NCBI RefSeq assembly: GCF_000430765.1 | Contig: NZ_KE387239.1 | Span: 243,729-307,728, forward strand | From: Peribacillus kribbensis DSM 17871 | Lineage (GTDB): Bacteria > Bacillota > Bacilli > Bacillales > DSM-1321 | Direction: 5' to 3' | Length of the DNA stretch: 64,000 bases | Shown here: positions 7,210 through 15,850 of the stretch, in pieces | Layout: the number at the start of each line of letters is the position of its first letter | Numbering within the stretch: the first letter of the stretch is position 1 | Made by a program: the position numbers and the translations under genes | Notes under the pieces: model-generated | Databases searched by the model: none | Seen by the model: the letters and a program-made list of their open reading frames with translations, nothing else | What the model was told of the DNA's origin: nothing

Positions 7210-8442
7210 ATGTTCCGTAAAACAAGGCTGCAGCTCACACTGCTCAATTCGATCGTGTTTATCATCATCCTTATTTTTCTCGGCAGGGCGATCTACTTTT
7301 ATATGGAATCACAGGTATATAAGGGTGCAAATGAATCTCTGCATTTGCTCATGCAGCGAGTTTCGGTGACGGCGGCAGGCTCCGATGTCTTTCATGTTAA
7401 TGTTCCTGATAATAAAGACCCTAGCACCTATGTGCTGGTCTGGAACCAGGATAATAAACTAATTGAGGAATTTTCCGAACCTTCTCCGTTTTTCGTGGCA
7501 AATCAGAAAAAGTTTTATTCTTCTAAAAGGAATAAAATTGAAGAGTTTTCGGTTAAAAACTATACATTTAGAAGCCTGACGACTGAGGTGGGGCCGGCCA
7601 AAATTCAGGTGGTCCGCCTGGTTACTGCTGAGAAAAAAGTATTAGACCGGCTCGTTCTGATCTTGATCATCGGCGGGGGAATCGGGATCCTGTTTGCCAT
7701 CCTTGCCGGCTTCTTTCTTGCGGGCCGTGCCCTGGTTCCGATCCAAAGGGCATGGGACAATCAGCAGCAGTTTGTCTCCGATGCCTCCCATGAGCTTCGG
7801 ACTCCCTTATCAGTCATCCAATCGAGGACGGAAATGCTGTTTCGATCGCCTTCCGCCACCATTGAGGAAAAGGCGGTGGATATTTCCATTATCTCAAAAG
7901 AAGCACGAAGGCTTAATAAGCTTGTTGCCAGCCTCCTGACACTTGCAAAGTCCGATACAGGCAGAGTGGCTGTGAACAAGGAAAACTTCTCGCTGGATTC
8001 ACTTATACGTGAAATCATTGAGCAGTACTCGGATATTGCAGCATTTCAGGATAAAACCATCAAGGAGGGAAAAGTTGAGCCTGTCATGTTTATGGGAGAC
8101 AAGGAGAGAATTCATCAGCTGATTGTCATCTTGGTGGACAATGCGCTGAAATATACGGAAGAGGGCGGAGAAATTGAGCTGTCCTGCCGGAAGGATTCTC
8201 TGTCTGTCGTTCTCTCGGTCAAAGATAACGGCATAGGCATTGAAGCTGGAAACATCCCGAAAATATTTAACCGTTTCTTCCAGGTGGATTCTTCACGTAC
8301 CTCCCAGGAGGGCGCAGGTCTTGGCCTGTCGATCGCAAAGTGGATTGCGGATAACCACAGCGGCTCCTTTAAAGTCAAGAGTTCCCCGGGGAAAGGAACA
8401 CTCATCGATGTTATATTTCCAAAAAACCAAAAGAAAATATGA
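7210..8442 (+). CDS. ciaH: CiaH-like sensor histidine kinase
   Basis: A 410-residue membrane kinase encoded three bases after the regulator gene. Membrane segments lie at about 9-31 and 147-171 and enclose an extracytoplasmic sensor of about 115 residues. The DHp helix has phospho-acceptor His194 (SDASHELRTPLS). The ATPase domain shows the N box (VILVDNALKYTEEGG), G1 (VKDNGIGIE) and G2 (GAGLGLSIAKWIADNHSG). No full HAMP domain is evident between helix 2 and His194. It should phosphorylate the adjacent CiaR-like regulator. A terminator follows the stop codon. Confidence 0.88.
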   Translation: MFRKTRLQLTLLNSIVFIIILIFLGRAIYFYMESQVYKGANESLHLLMQRVSVTAAGSDVFHVNVPDNKDPSTYVLVWNQDNKLIEEFSEPSPFFVANQKKFYSSKRNKIEEFSVKNYTFRSLTTEVGPAKIQVVRLVTAEKKVLDRLVLILIIGGGIGILFAILAGFFLAGRALVPIQRAWDNQQQFVSDASHELRTPLSVIQSRTEMLFRSPSATIEEKAVDISIISKEARRLNKLVASLLTLAKSDTGRVAVNKENFSLDSLIREIIEQYSDIAAFQDKTIKEGKVEPVMFMGDKERIHQLIVILVDNALKYTEEGGEIELSCRKDSLSVVLSVKDNGIGIEAGNIPKIFNRFFQVDSSRTSQEGAGLGLSIAKWIADNHSGSFKVKSSPGKGTLIDVIFPKNQKKI

Positions 8443-8446
8443 TCAG

Positions 8447-8475
8447 CACTCTCCTGGGCCGGAGGGTGTTTTTTT
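8447..8475 (+). terminator. Terminator after the kinase gene
   Basis: CACTCTCC (8447-8454) pairs with GGAGGGTG (8461-8468), one T-G wobble, followed by seven T. It separates the two-component operon from the prsA-htrA operon. Confidence 0.8.
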
Positions 8476-8598
8476 GTAGGTTATGCTGGCAGTAAAGAGG
8501 TTGATTTCTGCTCCAGGATGTTCGTTTTCCGCAGGGCGGGCAGTGAGCCTCCTGTATGTACTTAAAAATACTGCTAAAAATTTAAAATATTTTCCATC

Positions 8599-8631
8599 GT
8601 TAAGATAAAGTTAAGGATTACGTTGTTTAAT
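8599..8631 (+). promoter_or_regulatory. CiaR-type box and -10 element of the prsA-htrA operon
   Basis: GTTAAG at 8599-8604 and 8610-8615, then ten bases, then the -10-like TTTAAT at 8626-8631. The geometry (6-5-6-10) is identical to that at 6291-6323 in front of the regulator gene. The start codon of prsA lies 33 bases after the -10. Confidence 0.75.
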
Positions 8632-8663
8632 AGAGTCACAAAGAAAGAGAAGGGGATTAATTG

Positions 8664-9554
8664 ATGAATAAAATGACACGTGCCGGAAGGGCAATTATAT
8701 TAACCATGGTTATAGGAGGTGTGGCTGCAGTCGGAGCAGGCTGCTCGAGCGATAAGGATAAGGCTGCGAGCGTGAATGGAGACAATATCACCAAGCAGGA
8801 GCTGTATGACAAGCTGTACAAGCAGAATGGAGCGGCCATGCTTAACTCTTTAATTACTGAGAAGATGGTAAAAATGGAGGCTGACAAGAAGAATGTCAAG
8901 GTTTCCAGCAAAGAGGTTGACGCTGAATTGAAAAAGCTTGAGGCGCAATACGGCGGGGAAGATGCTCTTAAGAGCCAGCTTGCGAATTCAGGTCTTACGG
9001 CCGATGATTTAAAGGGTGATCTCAAGGTGAACCTTGAAATCAAAAAGCTGATGGCGCCGGATATTAAAGTAACCGATCAGGAAATGAAGGATTACTTCAA
9101 CCAAAATAAAGACTCCTTTGCACAGGCGGAACAGGTCAAGGCATCCCACATCCTTGTGAAAGACAAGAAAACCGCAGATGAGGTAAAGAAGAAGCTTGAT
9201 GAAGGCGGAAGCTTTGAAGAGCTCGCCAAGAAATACTCCACGGATACAACGAAAGATAAGGGCGGCGACTTAGGATACTTTTCTAAGGGAAAAATGACCA
9301 AGGCTTTCGAAGATAAAGCCTTCTCCTTAAAGAAAGGGGAAATTTCGGACCCGGTTAAGACTGAATATGGCTATCACATCATAAAGGTTGTGGATCATAA
9401 GGCGGCCAAGCCTGCGGTATTTGAAGATCATAAAGAAGCCATCAAGCAGGCCGTAATCGATCAAAAGGTCCAGAGCACATACGACAGCTGGCTCGAGAAG
9501 ACTAAGAAAAAATATAAAATCAAAAACTATTTAGATAATAAAGGAAACGCATAA
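8664..9554 (+). CDS. prsA: Foldase lipoprotein PrsA (parvulin-type peptidyl-prolyl isomerase)
   Basis: PrsA helps exported proteins fold at the membrane-wall interface. The 296-residue product starts at ATG 8664 (the TTG just before it is ignored) with a lipoprotein signal: basic start, hydrophobic core, lipobox VGAGC and acylated Cys27. An N-terminal helical chaperone part is followed by a parvulin domain (about 139-230, with ASHILVKDKKTADEV and later FSLKKGEISDPVKTEYGYHIIKV). It heads an operon with htrA under a CiaR-type box. B. subtilis PrsA is of similar length. Confidence 0.95.
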   Translation: MNKMTRAGRAIILTMVIGGVAAVGAGCSSDKDKAASVNGDNITKQELYDKLYKQNGAAMLNSLITEKMVKMEADKKNVKVSSKEVDAELKKLEAQYGGEDALKSQLANSGLTADDLKGDLKVNLEIKKLMAPDIKVTDQEMKDYFNQNKDSFAQAEQVKASHILVKDKKTADEVKKKLDEGGSFEELAKKYSTDTTKDKGGDLGYFSKGKMTKAFEDKAFSLKKGEISDPVKTEYGYHIIKVVDHKAAKPAVFEDHKEAIKQAVIDQKVQSTYDSWLEKTKKKYKIKNYLDNKGNA

Positions 9555-9575
9555 ATCAAACAGGAGCTGATTTAA

Positions 9576-10796
9576 ATGGGTTACTATGATAGTCAAAATG
9601 ATAACCAGCATGAACCGTTAAGGAAGATTTACCGCAGATCCTACAGAGGATATTTCTTAATAGGTCTTGTAGGGGCCGTTTTGGGAGTTGTCATCATGAT
9701 GGTCTGCCAGCCATACCTTATGAAACAGGGTGTTTCGGCTGAAAAGTCCACCGTGCAGCAGTCAACGAATACTAGTTCAGCCCCAGCTAATGTCCAAACC
9801 GTAAATGTTAAAAACGTGAATTTCACGGACGCCGTGAGTAAGACCATTGACTCTGTAGTCGGAGTCAATAACTATCAGCAGGATAACTCCTTTGGCGGAG
9901 ACGGCCAGCTGAAGGAAAGCAGCACAGGCTCCGGAGTCATTTATAAAAAAGACGGAAATAAGGCTTATATTGTAACCAATAACCACGTAATTGAAGGAGC
10001 CAGCCAGGTTGAAGTCAGCCTGAAGAATAAAACGAAGCTAAAAGCGAAAATTCTTGGCGCTGATCCATTGATGGATCTGGCTGTTCTTGAAATCCAAGGC
10101 AGAAATCTCCCTAAAGCGGCAGAGCTTGGAAACTCCAATGCGCTGAAGCCGGGTGAGCCTGTAGCCACAATCGGGAATCCATTAGGCTATTTGGATTATT
10201 CCATCACTCAAGGGATTGTCAGCAATCCGCAGAGGGAAATCCCTATCGACATTAACCAGGACCAGTCCTATGACTGGGAAGCGGATGTTATCCAGACGGA
10301 TGCCTCCATTAACCCGGGGAACAGCGGAGGGGCGCTGATTAATATGGCTGGCCAGCTTGTTGGGATCAACTCCATGAAAATCGCAGAACAGGGAGTCGAG
10401 GGCATCGGATTTGCCATCCCGGTCAATTCAGCTCTACCTATCATTAACTCTCTTGAAAAGGATGGGAAGGTCAATCGTCCATATATGGGAATCGGAAATA
10501 AATCCCTTGATGAAATTTCGCTTGATGACCGACAGCAATACCTGCGGCTTCCTCAGAGTGTGAAGAGCGGTGTCGTAGTACTGCAGGTCGGCCCTAATTC
10601 CCCAGCAGCAAGAGCTGGTATACAGGAGCGCGACGTCATCACAGCGCTGAACGGCCAAAAGATTGAAAATGCTGTAGGCTTAAGGAAATTCCTTTATACA
10701 AAGACCAAAATTGGCGACAGAATCACGGTTGAATATTACCGTAACGGACAAAAGAAAACCACACAAATGACACTGTCCGTAGATCAGCAAAATTAA
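9576..10796 (+). CDS. htrA: HtrA-like membrane-anchored serine protease with PDZ domain
   Basis: A 406-residue surface quality-control protease. A cytoplasmic start is followed by a membrane helix (about 27-46), a Ser/Thr/Gln linker, the trypsin-like domain with the triad His137 (VTNNHVIEG), Asp167 (PLMDLAVLEI) and Ser250 (NPGNSGGALI), and a C-terminal PDZ domain (about 300-400, GVVVLQVGPNSPAARAGIQ). It lies 21 bases after prsA, so chaperone and protease share one promoter with the CiaR-type box. In Bacillus such proteases are otherwise controlled by CssRS. A 47-residue frame follows. Confidence 0.93.
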   Translation: MGYYDSQNDNQHEPLRKIYRRSYRGYFLIGLVGAVLGVVIMMVCQPYLMKQGVSAEKSTVQQSTNTSSAPANVQTVNVKNVNFTDAVSKTIDSVVGVNNYQQDNSFGGDGQLKESSTGSGVIYKKDGNKAYIVTNNHVIEGASQVEVSLKNKTKLKAKILGADPLMDLAVLEIQGRNLPKAAELGNSNALKPGEPVATIGNPLGYLDYSITQGIVSNPQREIPIDINQDQSYDWEADVIQTDASINPGNSGGALINMAGQLVGINSMKIAEQGVEGIGFAIPVNSALPIINSLEKDGKVNRPYMGIGNKSLDEISLDDRQQYLRLPQSVKSGVVVLQVGPNSPAARAGIQERDVITALNGQKIENAVGLRKFLYTKTKIGDRITVEYYRNGQKKTTQMTLSVDQQN

Positions 10797-10816
10797 AAAG
10801 CGGGGAAGTGAACACT

Positions 10817-10960
10817 GTGCAGGCGATGAAAATCTGGATAGGAGAAAACGTCGAGCAGAGCGTGGATGGAGAGCTGCTTCAGGTCGTTTCTATATGGCCC
10901 GATGAGCTGAGTAAAGAAGGACCAGCCGCCTATCAGGAATTAAAATATAAATGGATATGA
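10817..10960 (+). CDS. Small protein, 47 aa, cotranscribed with htrA
   Basis: A GTG at 10817 (GGGGAA upstream) or an ATG at 10826 starts a short soluble product containing KIWIGENVEQSVDGELLQ and ending in YQELKYKWI. It begins 20 bases after htrA and ends just before the operon terminator, so it is very likely transcribed with prsA-htrA. No family recognised. Confidence 0.5.
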   Translation: MQAMKIWIGENVEQSVDGELLQVVSIWPDELSKEGPAAYQELKYKWI

Positions 10961-10964
10961 AACG

Positions 10965-10995
10965 AAAACCGGATCGGGACAGATCCGGTTTTTTT
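10965..10995. terminator. Terminator of the prsA-htrA unit
   Basis: AAAACCGGATC (10965-10975) pairs with GATCCGGTT (10982-10990), followed by T. It may also end the convergent HAD gene (stop at 11000). Confidence 0.85.
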
Positions 10996-10999
10996 ACGA

Positions 11000-11767
11000 T
11001 CAGCCTTTCTTTAATACCCAGTGCCTGATGGCTTGTGCGACACCGTGCTCTGTGTTGGTGCCGGTTACCCAGTCGGCTGCCTCTTTCACGGCATCCTGGG
11101 CATTGCCCATTGCTACACCGACTCCGGCTTCTGTGATCATGGCAATGTCATTAAGGCTGTCGCCAACCGCCATCATTTCCTTAATTTGGATACCAAGCCG
11201 TTCGCAGACATGCTTTAAGGCTTTGGCTTTGTTGATGCCGAGCGCATTTACTTCAATATTGGTAGGACTGGAGTTGCTGACTTCCAGCGCCTCTGTCTTT
11301 TTGAGTGTATCCAGGATGATATTCCTGGTTTCGTCGTCCTCTGTATCAAAGCCGAATTTAAGCCATTCATGAGCCTCGATATCCTCGGGAAATCCTTCGT
11401 ACCAGACCTTTTCCGTTGTTACGGCCCAGATCCGGGTTTTATACTTTTTGGAAAGCTCATGCATCATTCTGATATGCTCGTTATCGATTCTATTTCTCTG
11501 GATGAGCCTGCCTTTTTCATCATATACTTCGCTGCCATTCACCGTAACAAGATAGGAAGATAAGTTCAGTGACTTTGAAAGCTCCCTGCATGACGCAAGA
11601 GCACGACCGGTACTAAGTACCACATGAACCCCCTTTTCCTGGGCCTCTGTTATCGCCTTTATGTTTTCCTGGGAAATTTCCTGTTTCTCATTCAATAAAG
11701 TGCCATCCATATCCAGGGCTATCAGCCTGATATTCTTGTCCTCTCCCACCTGATCCATCCTTTCCAT
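11000..11767 (-). CDS. HAD-superfamily hydrolase, Cof/type IIB
   Basis: A 255-residue phosphatase of the HAD IIB (Cof) subfamily. Motif I is LIALDMDGTLLNEKQEIS near residues 16-33 with the nucleophilic Asp, motif II VLSTGRA near 55, and motifs III/IV are K in GINKAKALKHVCERLG and GDSLNDIAMITEAGVGVAMG near 200-220. The variable cap lies between about 85 and 185. Relatives dephosphorylate sugar phosphates or pyridoxal phosphate; the substrate here cannot be read. Start uncertain: Met1 and Met4 are both possible. The gene stands alone. Confidence 0.9.
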   Translation of the reverse strand: MERMDQVGEDKNIRLIALDMDGTLLNEKQEISQENIKAITEAQEKGVHVVLSTGRALASCRELSKSLNLSSYLVTVNGSEVYDEKGRLIQRNRIDNEHIRMMHELSKKYKTRIWAVTTEKVWYEGFPEDIEAHEWLKFGFDTEDDETRNIILDTLKKTEALEVSNSSPTNIEVNALGINKAKALKHVCERLGIQIKEMMAVGDSLNDIAMITEAGVGVAMGNAQDAVKEAADWVTGTNTEHGVAQAIRHWVLKKG

Positions 11768-12127
11768 CTGTTCTTTAAGTTCTGCCTTCCATAAAATTAT
11801 AGCAAAGCATGAAGGTCAAAATCCAAATGAAGGCTGTGGAAAACTAGATTAAGTAAATTTCCTGAAACATTCCGAGATTTCCCAAAAGCAGGGTGCCATC
11901 CTTATTCCGTTTATCCATCCATCTCTCTCCTTATCCAGCCAGAAGCAGACCATATTAGGATGAAGCGGAGCGGTACCTCCTGAAAGAAAAAGGGACTGCC
12001 GCAAAAAACGGAAGTCGCCTAGAATCGTAATCATAATTATTAGGCAGTGATGAATTTTTTACCGGCAGGGAAGCGATCGTGCAGCTTTTTGTCTGTGCTG
12101 AAATTGTTATTTTTATCATGACTTTTA

Positions 12128-12418
12128 TCAGTCTTCTCGTGAGGAATCCTCAGCAATCGCCCGTAAATCAGTGTAAAATAACTCTTCGCTGCAGGTTAAA
12201 TTATGCTCAGAGGGGGCACCCTGGCTGGGCTGAATGCTTTGATAAGCGGATTCTGCCTGTGTGAATTCACTTTCCTGGGAACTGTCCGGACGGCGGTTCT
12301 TGACGATTTCCCTCAATTCCCCTTCATCTCCTTTGGCGTTGATGATCTCAAAAATCTCATTCATGCCCTCGGAAGCCTGCTCGTCGGAAATATATTCATC
12401 ATCGTGTTTAGTCATCAT
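12128..12418 (-). CDS. Acidic hydrophilic protein, 96 aa, unknown
   Basis: I start at ATG 12418 because AAAGGAGG (12424-12431) lies five bases upstream; a longer in-frame start has no ribosome site. The product is acidic and Glu/Ser/Gln-rich (TKHDDEYISDEQASEGMNEI, later EFTQAESAYQSIQPSQG), with no membrane segment and one Cys. It looks intrinsically disordered in its second half. No family recognised. It lies alone between the HAD gene and the antiporter gene. Confidence 0.6.
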   Translation of the reverse strand: MMTKHDDEYISDEQASEGMNEIFEIINAKGDEGELREIVKNRRPDSSQESEFTQAESAYQSIQPSQGAPSEHNLTCSEELFYTDLRAIAEDSSRED

Positions 12419-12761
12419 GTATTCCTCCTTTGGATATTTATAACATTTCCTAAAGAGATTATAATTACTCATAGCTCCTATTTACCCTTGAATGTTTAAG
12501 GGAAACAGGAAATGCTGGCAGCAAGCGATTCCCATACCTACTACGAATCACTTGGCTTCAGGCCTTTTTACGGCTTCAGGAGGACACTTAGGGAAACAGT
12601 GGAAAATACGGAAAGGGGGACTGTCCTTCCTAACCAAAAGTTGGCAATGGACTTTTATTTCTCTACCACTTTACCAAACTAAAGGATTATGTTATAGTTA
12701 ATATCGTTGTTAATACTTATGGACTAGGATCATCTAGAATAAATCAAAAGGTGCGATATTA
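12419..12761. other. Intergenic stretch with a possible GNAT fragment
   Basis: These 343 bases hold the ribosome site of the minus-strand gene and the 5' region of the antiporter gene. A plus-strand frame at 12512-12682 reads ASDSHTYYESLGFRPF, which resembles the C-terminal 'FYExLGF' strand of GNAT acetyltransferases, but it lacks the rest of the domain and a ribosome site. It may be a relic or chance. Confidence 0.25.
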
Positions 12762-14180
12762 ATGAATAAACAATGGGGTTTGTGGATTCTGACAACCTTT
12801 GTAATAGGGAACATGGTAGGCAGCGGGGTGTTTATGCTGCCGGCAAATTTATCTTTAGTTTCAAGTCCTCTGGGCACGATCTTTGCCTGGGGAGTAACGG
12901 GTATCGGGGTTCTTATGATTGCCCTTGTATTCGGTAATTTATCTACTAGAAAGCCAGAGTTAAAGACTGGGCCGCAAAGCTATGCCATGAATCTGTTCAA
13001 ATCTGAAAAAGCAGGAAAAACAGCAGGCTACAGCATGGCCTGGGGCTATTGGGCGGCCAACTGGGCAGCGACTGCTTCGGTCATCATTTCCTTTGCCGGC
13101 TATTTATCCACTTTCTTCCCGGTTCTCGAAAGCAAGAAAGTTCTTATGACAATCGGCAGCTTTGATTTAGAGGCAGGAAAGCTATTGACTCTTATCGTCT
13201 GCTCAGTGCTTCTGTGGGGAATTCAATTCATCGTCAGCCGCAACTTTAACTCTTCTGGCAAGCTTAATTTTGCGGCAACTGCTGCAAAAGTCATTGGCTT
13301 TGCGTTATTTGTCATATTGACACTTGCTGTTTTTGATGCAAGCAGTGTCTTCTCAGGAACTTCTTTCAGCGATGAAAAAGGGCATGCTGTTGGTCTTGGC
13401 GGGCAGGTAAACTCAGCGGCGATCTCCACCCTATGGGCATTTGTCGGAATCGAGGCAGCAGTCATGCTCTCGAACCGTGCCAAGTCTCAAAAAGATGTTA
13501 AAAAGGCTACCCTGCTGGGCTTATTGGTTGCAGTCTTAATTTATGTAGGAATTACTACTCTTACTATGGGAGTGCTTCCGCTTGATAAACTTCAGGCTTC
13601 CCAAAAACCATTGGTCGATGCTCTGGATATGGCAATCGGCAGCAGCGCTGCCAGCATTGTGGCTCTCCTTGCGTTGGTTTCTCTCTTCGGTGCTGCTGTA
13701 GGCTGGATTGTCGTAAGCTCTGAGGTTCCCTATCAGGCAGCCAAGCAAGGAATTTTCCCTGCATTCTTTGGGAAAACGAATAAAAAAGGTGCACCGATCG
13801 GTTCATTACTGGTCACTAATATCCTGACACAGATTTTCCTTTTCGCTACCATTTCAGCAACGATCAGCAAAGCTTATAACTTTGCCATTGTCGTGGCAAC
13901 CCTTGCTTATTTGATTCCGTATCTGGTTTCAGCGATCTATGCATTGAAGCTTGTGATCACTGCTGAAACGTATACATCAGCAGCAGAGCGGGTAAGAGAC
14001 GGAATTATCACCATCCTGGCTTTAGTTTACTCTCTATGGGTCATTAAAACCGGAACAGCTGATTTAAAAACCTTCTTCCTTGGAATTGGCTTATTTGCAG
14101 TCGGCCTTGTCATTTATCCGATTCTTATGAAGCCGAAAAATACCCCTAAAACTGTCCTTAAAGAACGGGAAGACTATTAA
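12762..14180 (+). CDS. APC-family basic amino acid/polyamine antiporter
   Basis: A 472-residue membrane protein with about 12 helices of the amino acid-polyamine-organocation family. The first helix has the substrate-binding GNMVGSGVFMLPA pattern typical of arginine/ornithine and lysine/cadaverine antiporters (ArcD/AdiC/CadB/YvsH types), and IVVSSEVPYQAAKQGIFP lies near residue 320. It probably exchanges a basic amino acid for a product amine or ornithine; the exact pair is inference. A ribosome site AAAGGTG precedes ATG 12762, and a strong terminator follows. No decarboxylase gene is adjacent. Confidence 0.85.
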   Translation: MNKQWGLWILTTFVIGNMVGSGVFMLPANLSLVSSPLGTIFAWGVTGIGVLMIALVFGNLSTRKPELKTGPQSYAMNLFKSEKAGKTAGYSMAWGYWAANWAATASVIISFAGYLSTFFPVLESKKVLMTIGSFDLEAGKLLTLIVCSVLLWGIQFIVSRNFNSSGKLNFAATAAKVIGFALFVILTLAVFDASSVFSGTSFSDEKGHAVGLGGQVNSAAISTLWAFVGIEAAVMLSNRAKSQKDVKKATLLGLLVAVLIYVGITTLTMGVLPLDKLQASQKPLVDALDMAIGSSAASIVALLALVSLFGAAVGWIVVSSEVPYQAAKQGIFPAFFGKTNKKGAPIGSLLVTNILTQIFLFATISATISKAYNFAIVVATLAYLIPYLVSAIYALKLVITAETYTSAAERVRDGIITILALVYSLWVIKTGTADLKTFFLGIGLFAVGLVIYPILMKPKNTPKTVLKEREDY

Positions 14181-14187
14181 CATGAAT

Positions 14188-14222
14188 AAAAAACGATCAG
14201 GAATTTTCCTGATCGTTTTTTT
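14188..14222 (+). terminator. Terminator of the antiporter gene
   Basis: CGATCAGGA (14194-14202) pairs with TCCTGATCG (14207-14215), flanked by A and followed by seven T. Confidence 0.9.
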
Positions 14223-14333
14223 GCGGTAGAAAAGCCTAATAGTCCGTTTATTATAGCAGATTGTTGAATGATGGAAGTTTAGCAGACAGAAAAAATTTCA
14301 GGTATCTGAAGGTCTTAACAAGAATCAAGGCTC

Positions 14334-14363
14334 AAAAGTTCCCGGCAAGAACCAGCTGGGAAC
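14334..14363 (-). terminator. Terminator of the lipid kinase gene
   Basis: GTTCCC (14338-14343) pairs with GGGAAC (14358-14363); four A on the left give the U run for minus-strand transcripts ending the gene at 14372. Confidence 0.6.
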
Positions 14364-14371
14364 CCTCCTTT

Positions 14372-15268
14372 TTATTCATTCTTTCTTCGGGGTACAAAGA
14401 TATTCAAATGACTCTTTAGCACCTGGGCATCAAAAGGAAGGGGAGTCCCTTCATCACCATCAATATTGACAGCAAGGTTTTCAGAGCTGGATACCTCTAT
14501 AAACGATGACCGGATATATTCAACTGAATCGTGCTCTTTTAATTCTCCTTTTAATAAACCTGGGATGATTGTAAACAGATTGGGGATAGAAAAGTCCTTG
14601 AGCACAAAAATATGGAATTTGCCGTCATTTACTCTGGCTTCTGGATTGAATGATTCAAATCCGCCCACAGAATTGGTGAGGGAAGCGAGCATCAAGTAAG
14701 CAGAGCCTTCCCAAGTGCCTGACTCATGTTTAATGGACAGCTCAAACGGAGTCTTTTTTATAAATGCCTTGATTCCCTCCATTACATATGCGAAGGGGCC
14801 GAACTTGGTTTTCTGTTCGGGTGTCACATTATAAGAAGCTTCAGCGATCGCTCCGACTGCCAGAACATTCATAAAATACCTGTCGTTTATCTGGCCGATA
14901 TCCACGGGTCTTATGCTCTGAGCCTTCAGTATTTCAATGGCTTCCGAAGGCTTCAGGGGGATCTTCAGAGCCCTGGCGAAATCATTGACCGTCCCCATGG
15001 GAATCAGCCCGAATTTTGGCCTGTCCGTCTGTTCGGCAAGACCGTTGACAGCCTCATTGATGGTTCCATCCCCTCCCATGGCTATAACTGCCTCATATTC
15101 ACTGCTGCAGGCATTTCTTGCAAAATCGGCGGCATCGCCTTCCTTGGCTGTTTCTTTCATGTCGATTTCTTCATATATGCTTTTAAGTGCTTCTTCAGCC
15201 TCAATTTTATATTCGGCGGCCTTTTCCTTTCCGGATGAGGGATTAACGATCAGCATAGCTTTCGCCAT
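14372..15268 (-). CDS. Diacylglycerol kinase-family lipid kinase (YegS/BmrU-like)
   Basis: I prefer the ATG at 15268, nine bases after GGAG, over one five codons upstream that has no ribosome site; this gives 298 residues. The N-terminal DAGK catalytic domain shows LIVNPSSGK, the nucleotide loop AVIAMGGDGTINEAVNGL and GTVNDFARAL; the C-terminal beta domain has VNIDGDEGTPLPFDAQV. Such enzymes phosphorylate diacylglycerol or related lipids at the membrane and recycle lipid made by lipoteichoic acid synthesis. B. subtilis has several relatives (DgkB, BmrU, YtlR), and I cannot choose between them. Confidence 0.87.
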   Translation of the reverse strand: MAKAMLIVNPSSGKEKAAEYKIEAEEALKSIYEEIDMKETAKEGDAADFARNACSSEYEAVIAMGGDGTINEAVNGLAEQTDRPKFGLIPMGTVNDFARALKIPLKPSEAIEILKAQSIRPVDIGQINDRYFMNVLAVGAIAEASYNVTPEQKTKFGPFAYVMEGIKAFIKKTPFELSIKHESGTWEGSAYLMLASLTNSVGGFESFNPEARVNDGKFHIFVLKDFSIPNLFTIIPGLLKGELKEHDSVEYIRSSFIEVSSSENLAVNIDGDEGTPLPFDAQVLKSHLNIFVPRRKNE

Positions 15269-15418
15269 ATTTTTAGTCTCCATTCAATAATTAAATTAGC
15301 ATGCATTAATGAGTTACCTCGATTGCCTGAAGAATAAACGGAAAAGAAAAAACTAAAGGACTTGATGTCCGGAAACTGGGGAATATATAGTCAGCAGATT
15401 AGAAGAGGAGGGGAATGC

Positions 15419-15793
15419 ATGGAGCAAAAATCGTTAAGGGCGTCCATCGTATTAGGGATTAACAGCGGATACGGAGAAAACCGGGTGCGCCATACACTTC
15501 AGAAGGCAGCCGAGGCTTGGCAGAGACTGGCGGCTGAGTTATATGAAGAAACGCAGATCTATGTATCAGCGGCGGCCCATCAAAGTAAGACGGTCTATCA
15601 TACGAAATGGGGATGTCCCCAGGGAGGAGAGGACACAGTCACCTTTACGGCAAGCGCCAATCATGAGTATGTCAAGGATATCAATGCCTGGAAGGAGGCC
15701 GTCATCACCCTTACCAAAAGAATAAAATCCGAGTTTGGGCAGGATACCGTGACCATTGAATTTGAAGATATCAGCTTGGTGTTTTTGGATTAA
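15419..15793 (+). CDS. Hypothetical protein, 124 aa
   Basis: ATG 15419 has GAGGAGGGG a few bases upstream and is chosen over an earlier in-frame start. The product is soluble with helical and strand segments: SIVLGINSGYGENRVRHTLQ near the start, a middle with TKWGCPQGGEDTVTFTAS, and an end in VTIEFEDISLVFLD. One Cys, no signal peptide. I do not recognise the family. It stands divergent from the lipid kinase and convergent with proC. Confidence 0.6.
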   Translation: MEQKSLRASIVLGINSGYGENRVRHTLQKAAEAWQRLAAELYEETQIYVSAAAHQSKTVYHTKWGCPQGGEDTVTFTASANHEYVKDINAWKEAVITLTKRIKSEFGQDTVTIEFEDISLVFLD

Positions 15794-15822
15794 AAAAGCT
15801 GCCATACTGCGGCAGCTTTTTT
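15792..15822. terminator. Bidirectional terminator
   Basis: AAAAAAGCTGCC (15792-15803) pairs with GGCAGCTTTTTT (15811-15822). It overlaps the stop codon of the plus-strand gene and lies downstream of the convergent proC. Confidence 0.9.
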
Positions 15823-15850
15823 AATGACTTTTTATCCTATCATCAACGTT

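Noticed and set aside
11849-12034. Minus-strand frame of 61 codons
   Set aside because: No ribosome site, composition unlike a protein, no recognisable motif.
12492-12701. Plus-strand frame of 69 codons
   Set aside because: No ribosome site; a different frame there shows weak GNAT likeness, so the stretch is at best a relic.
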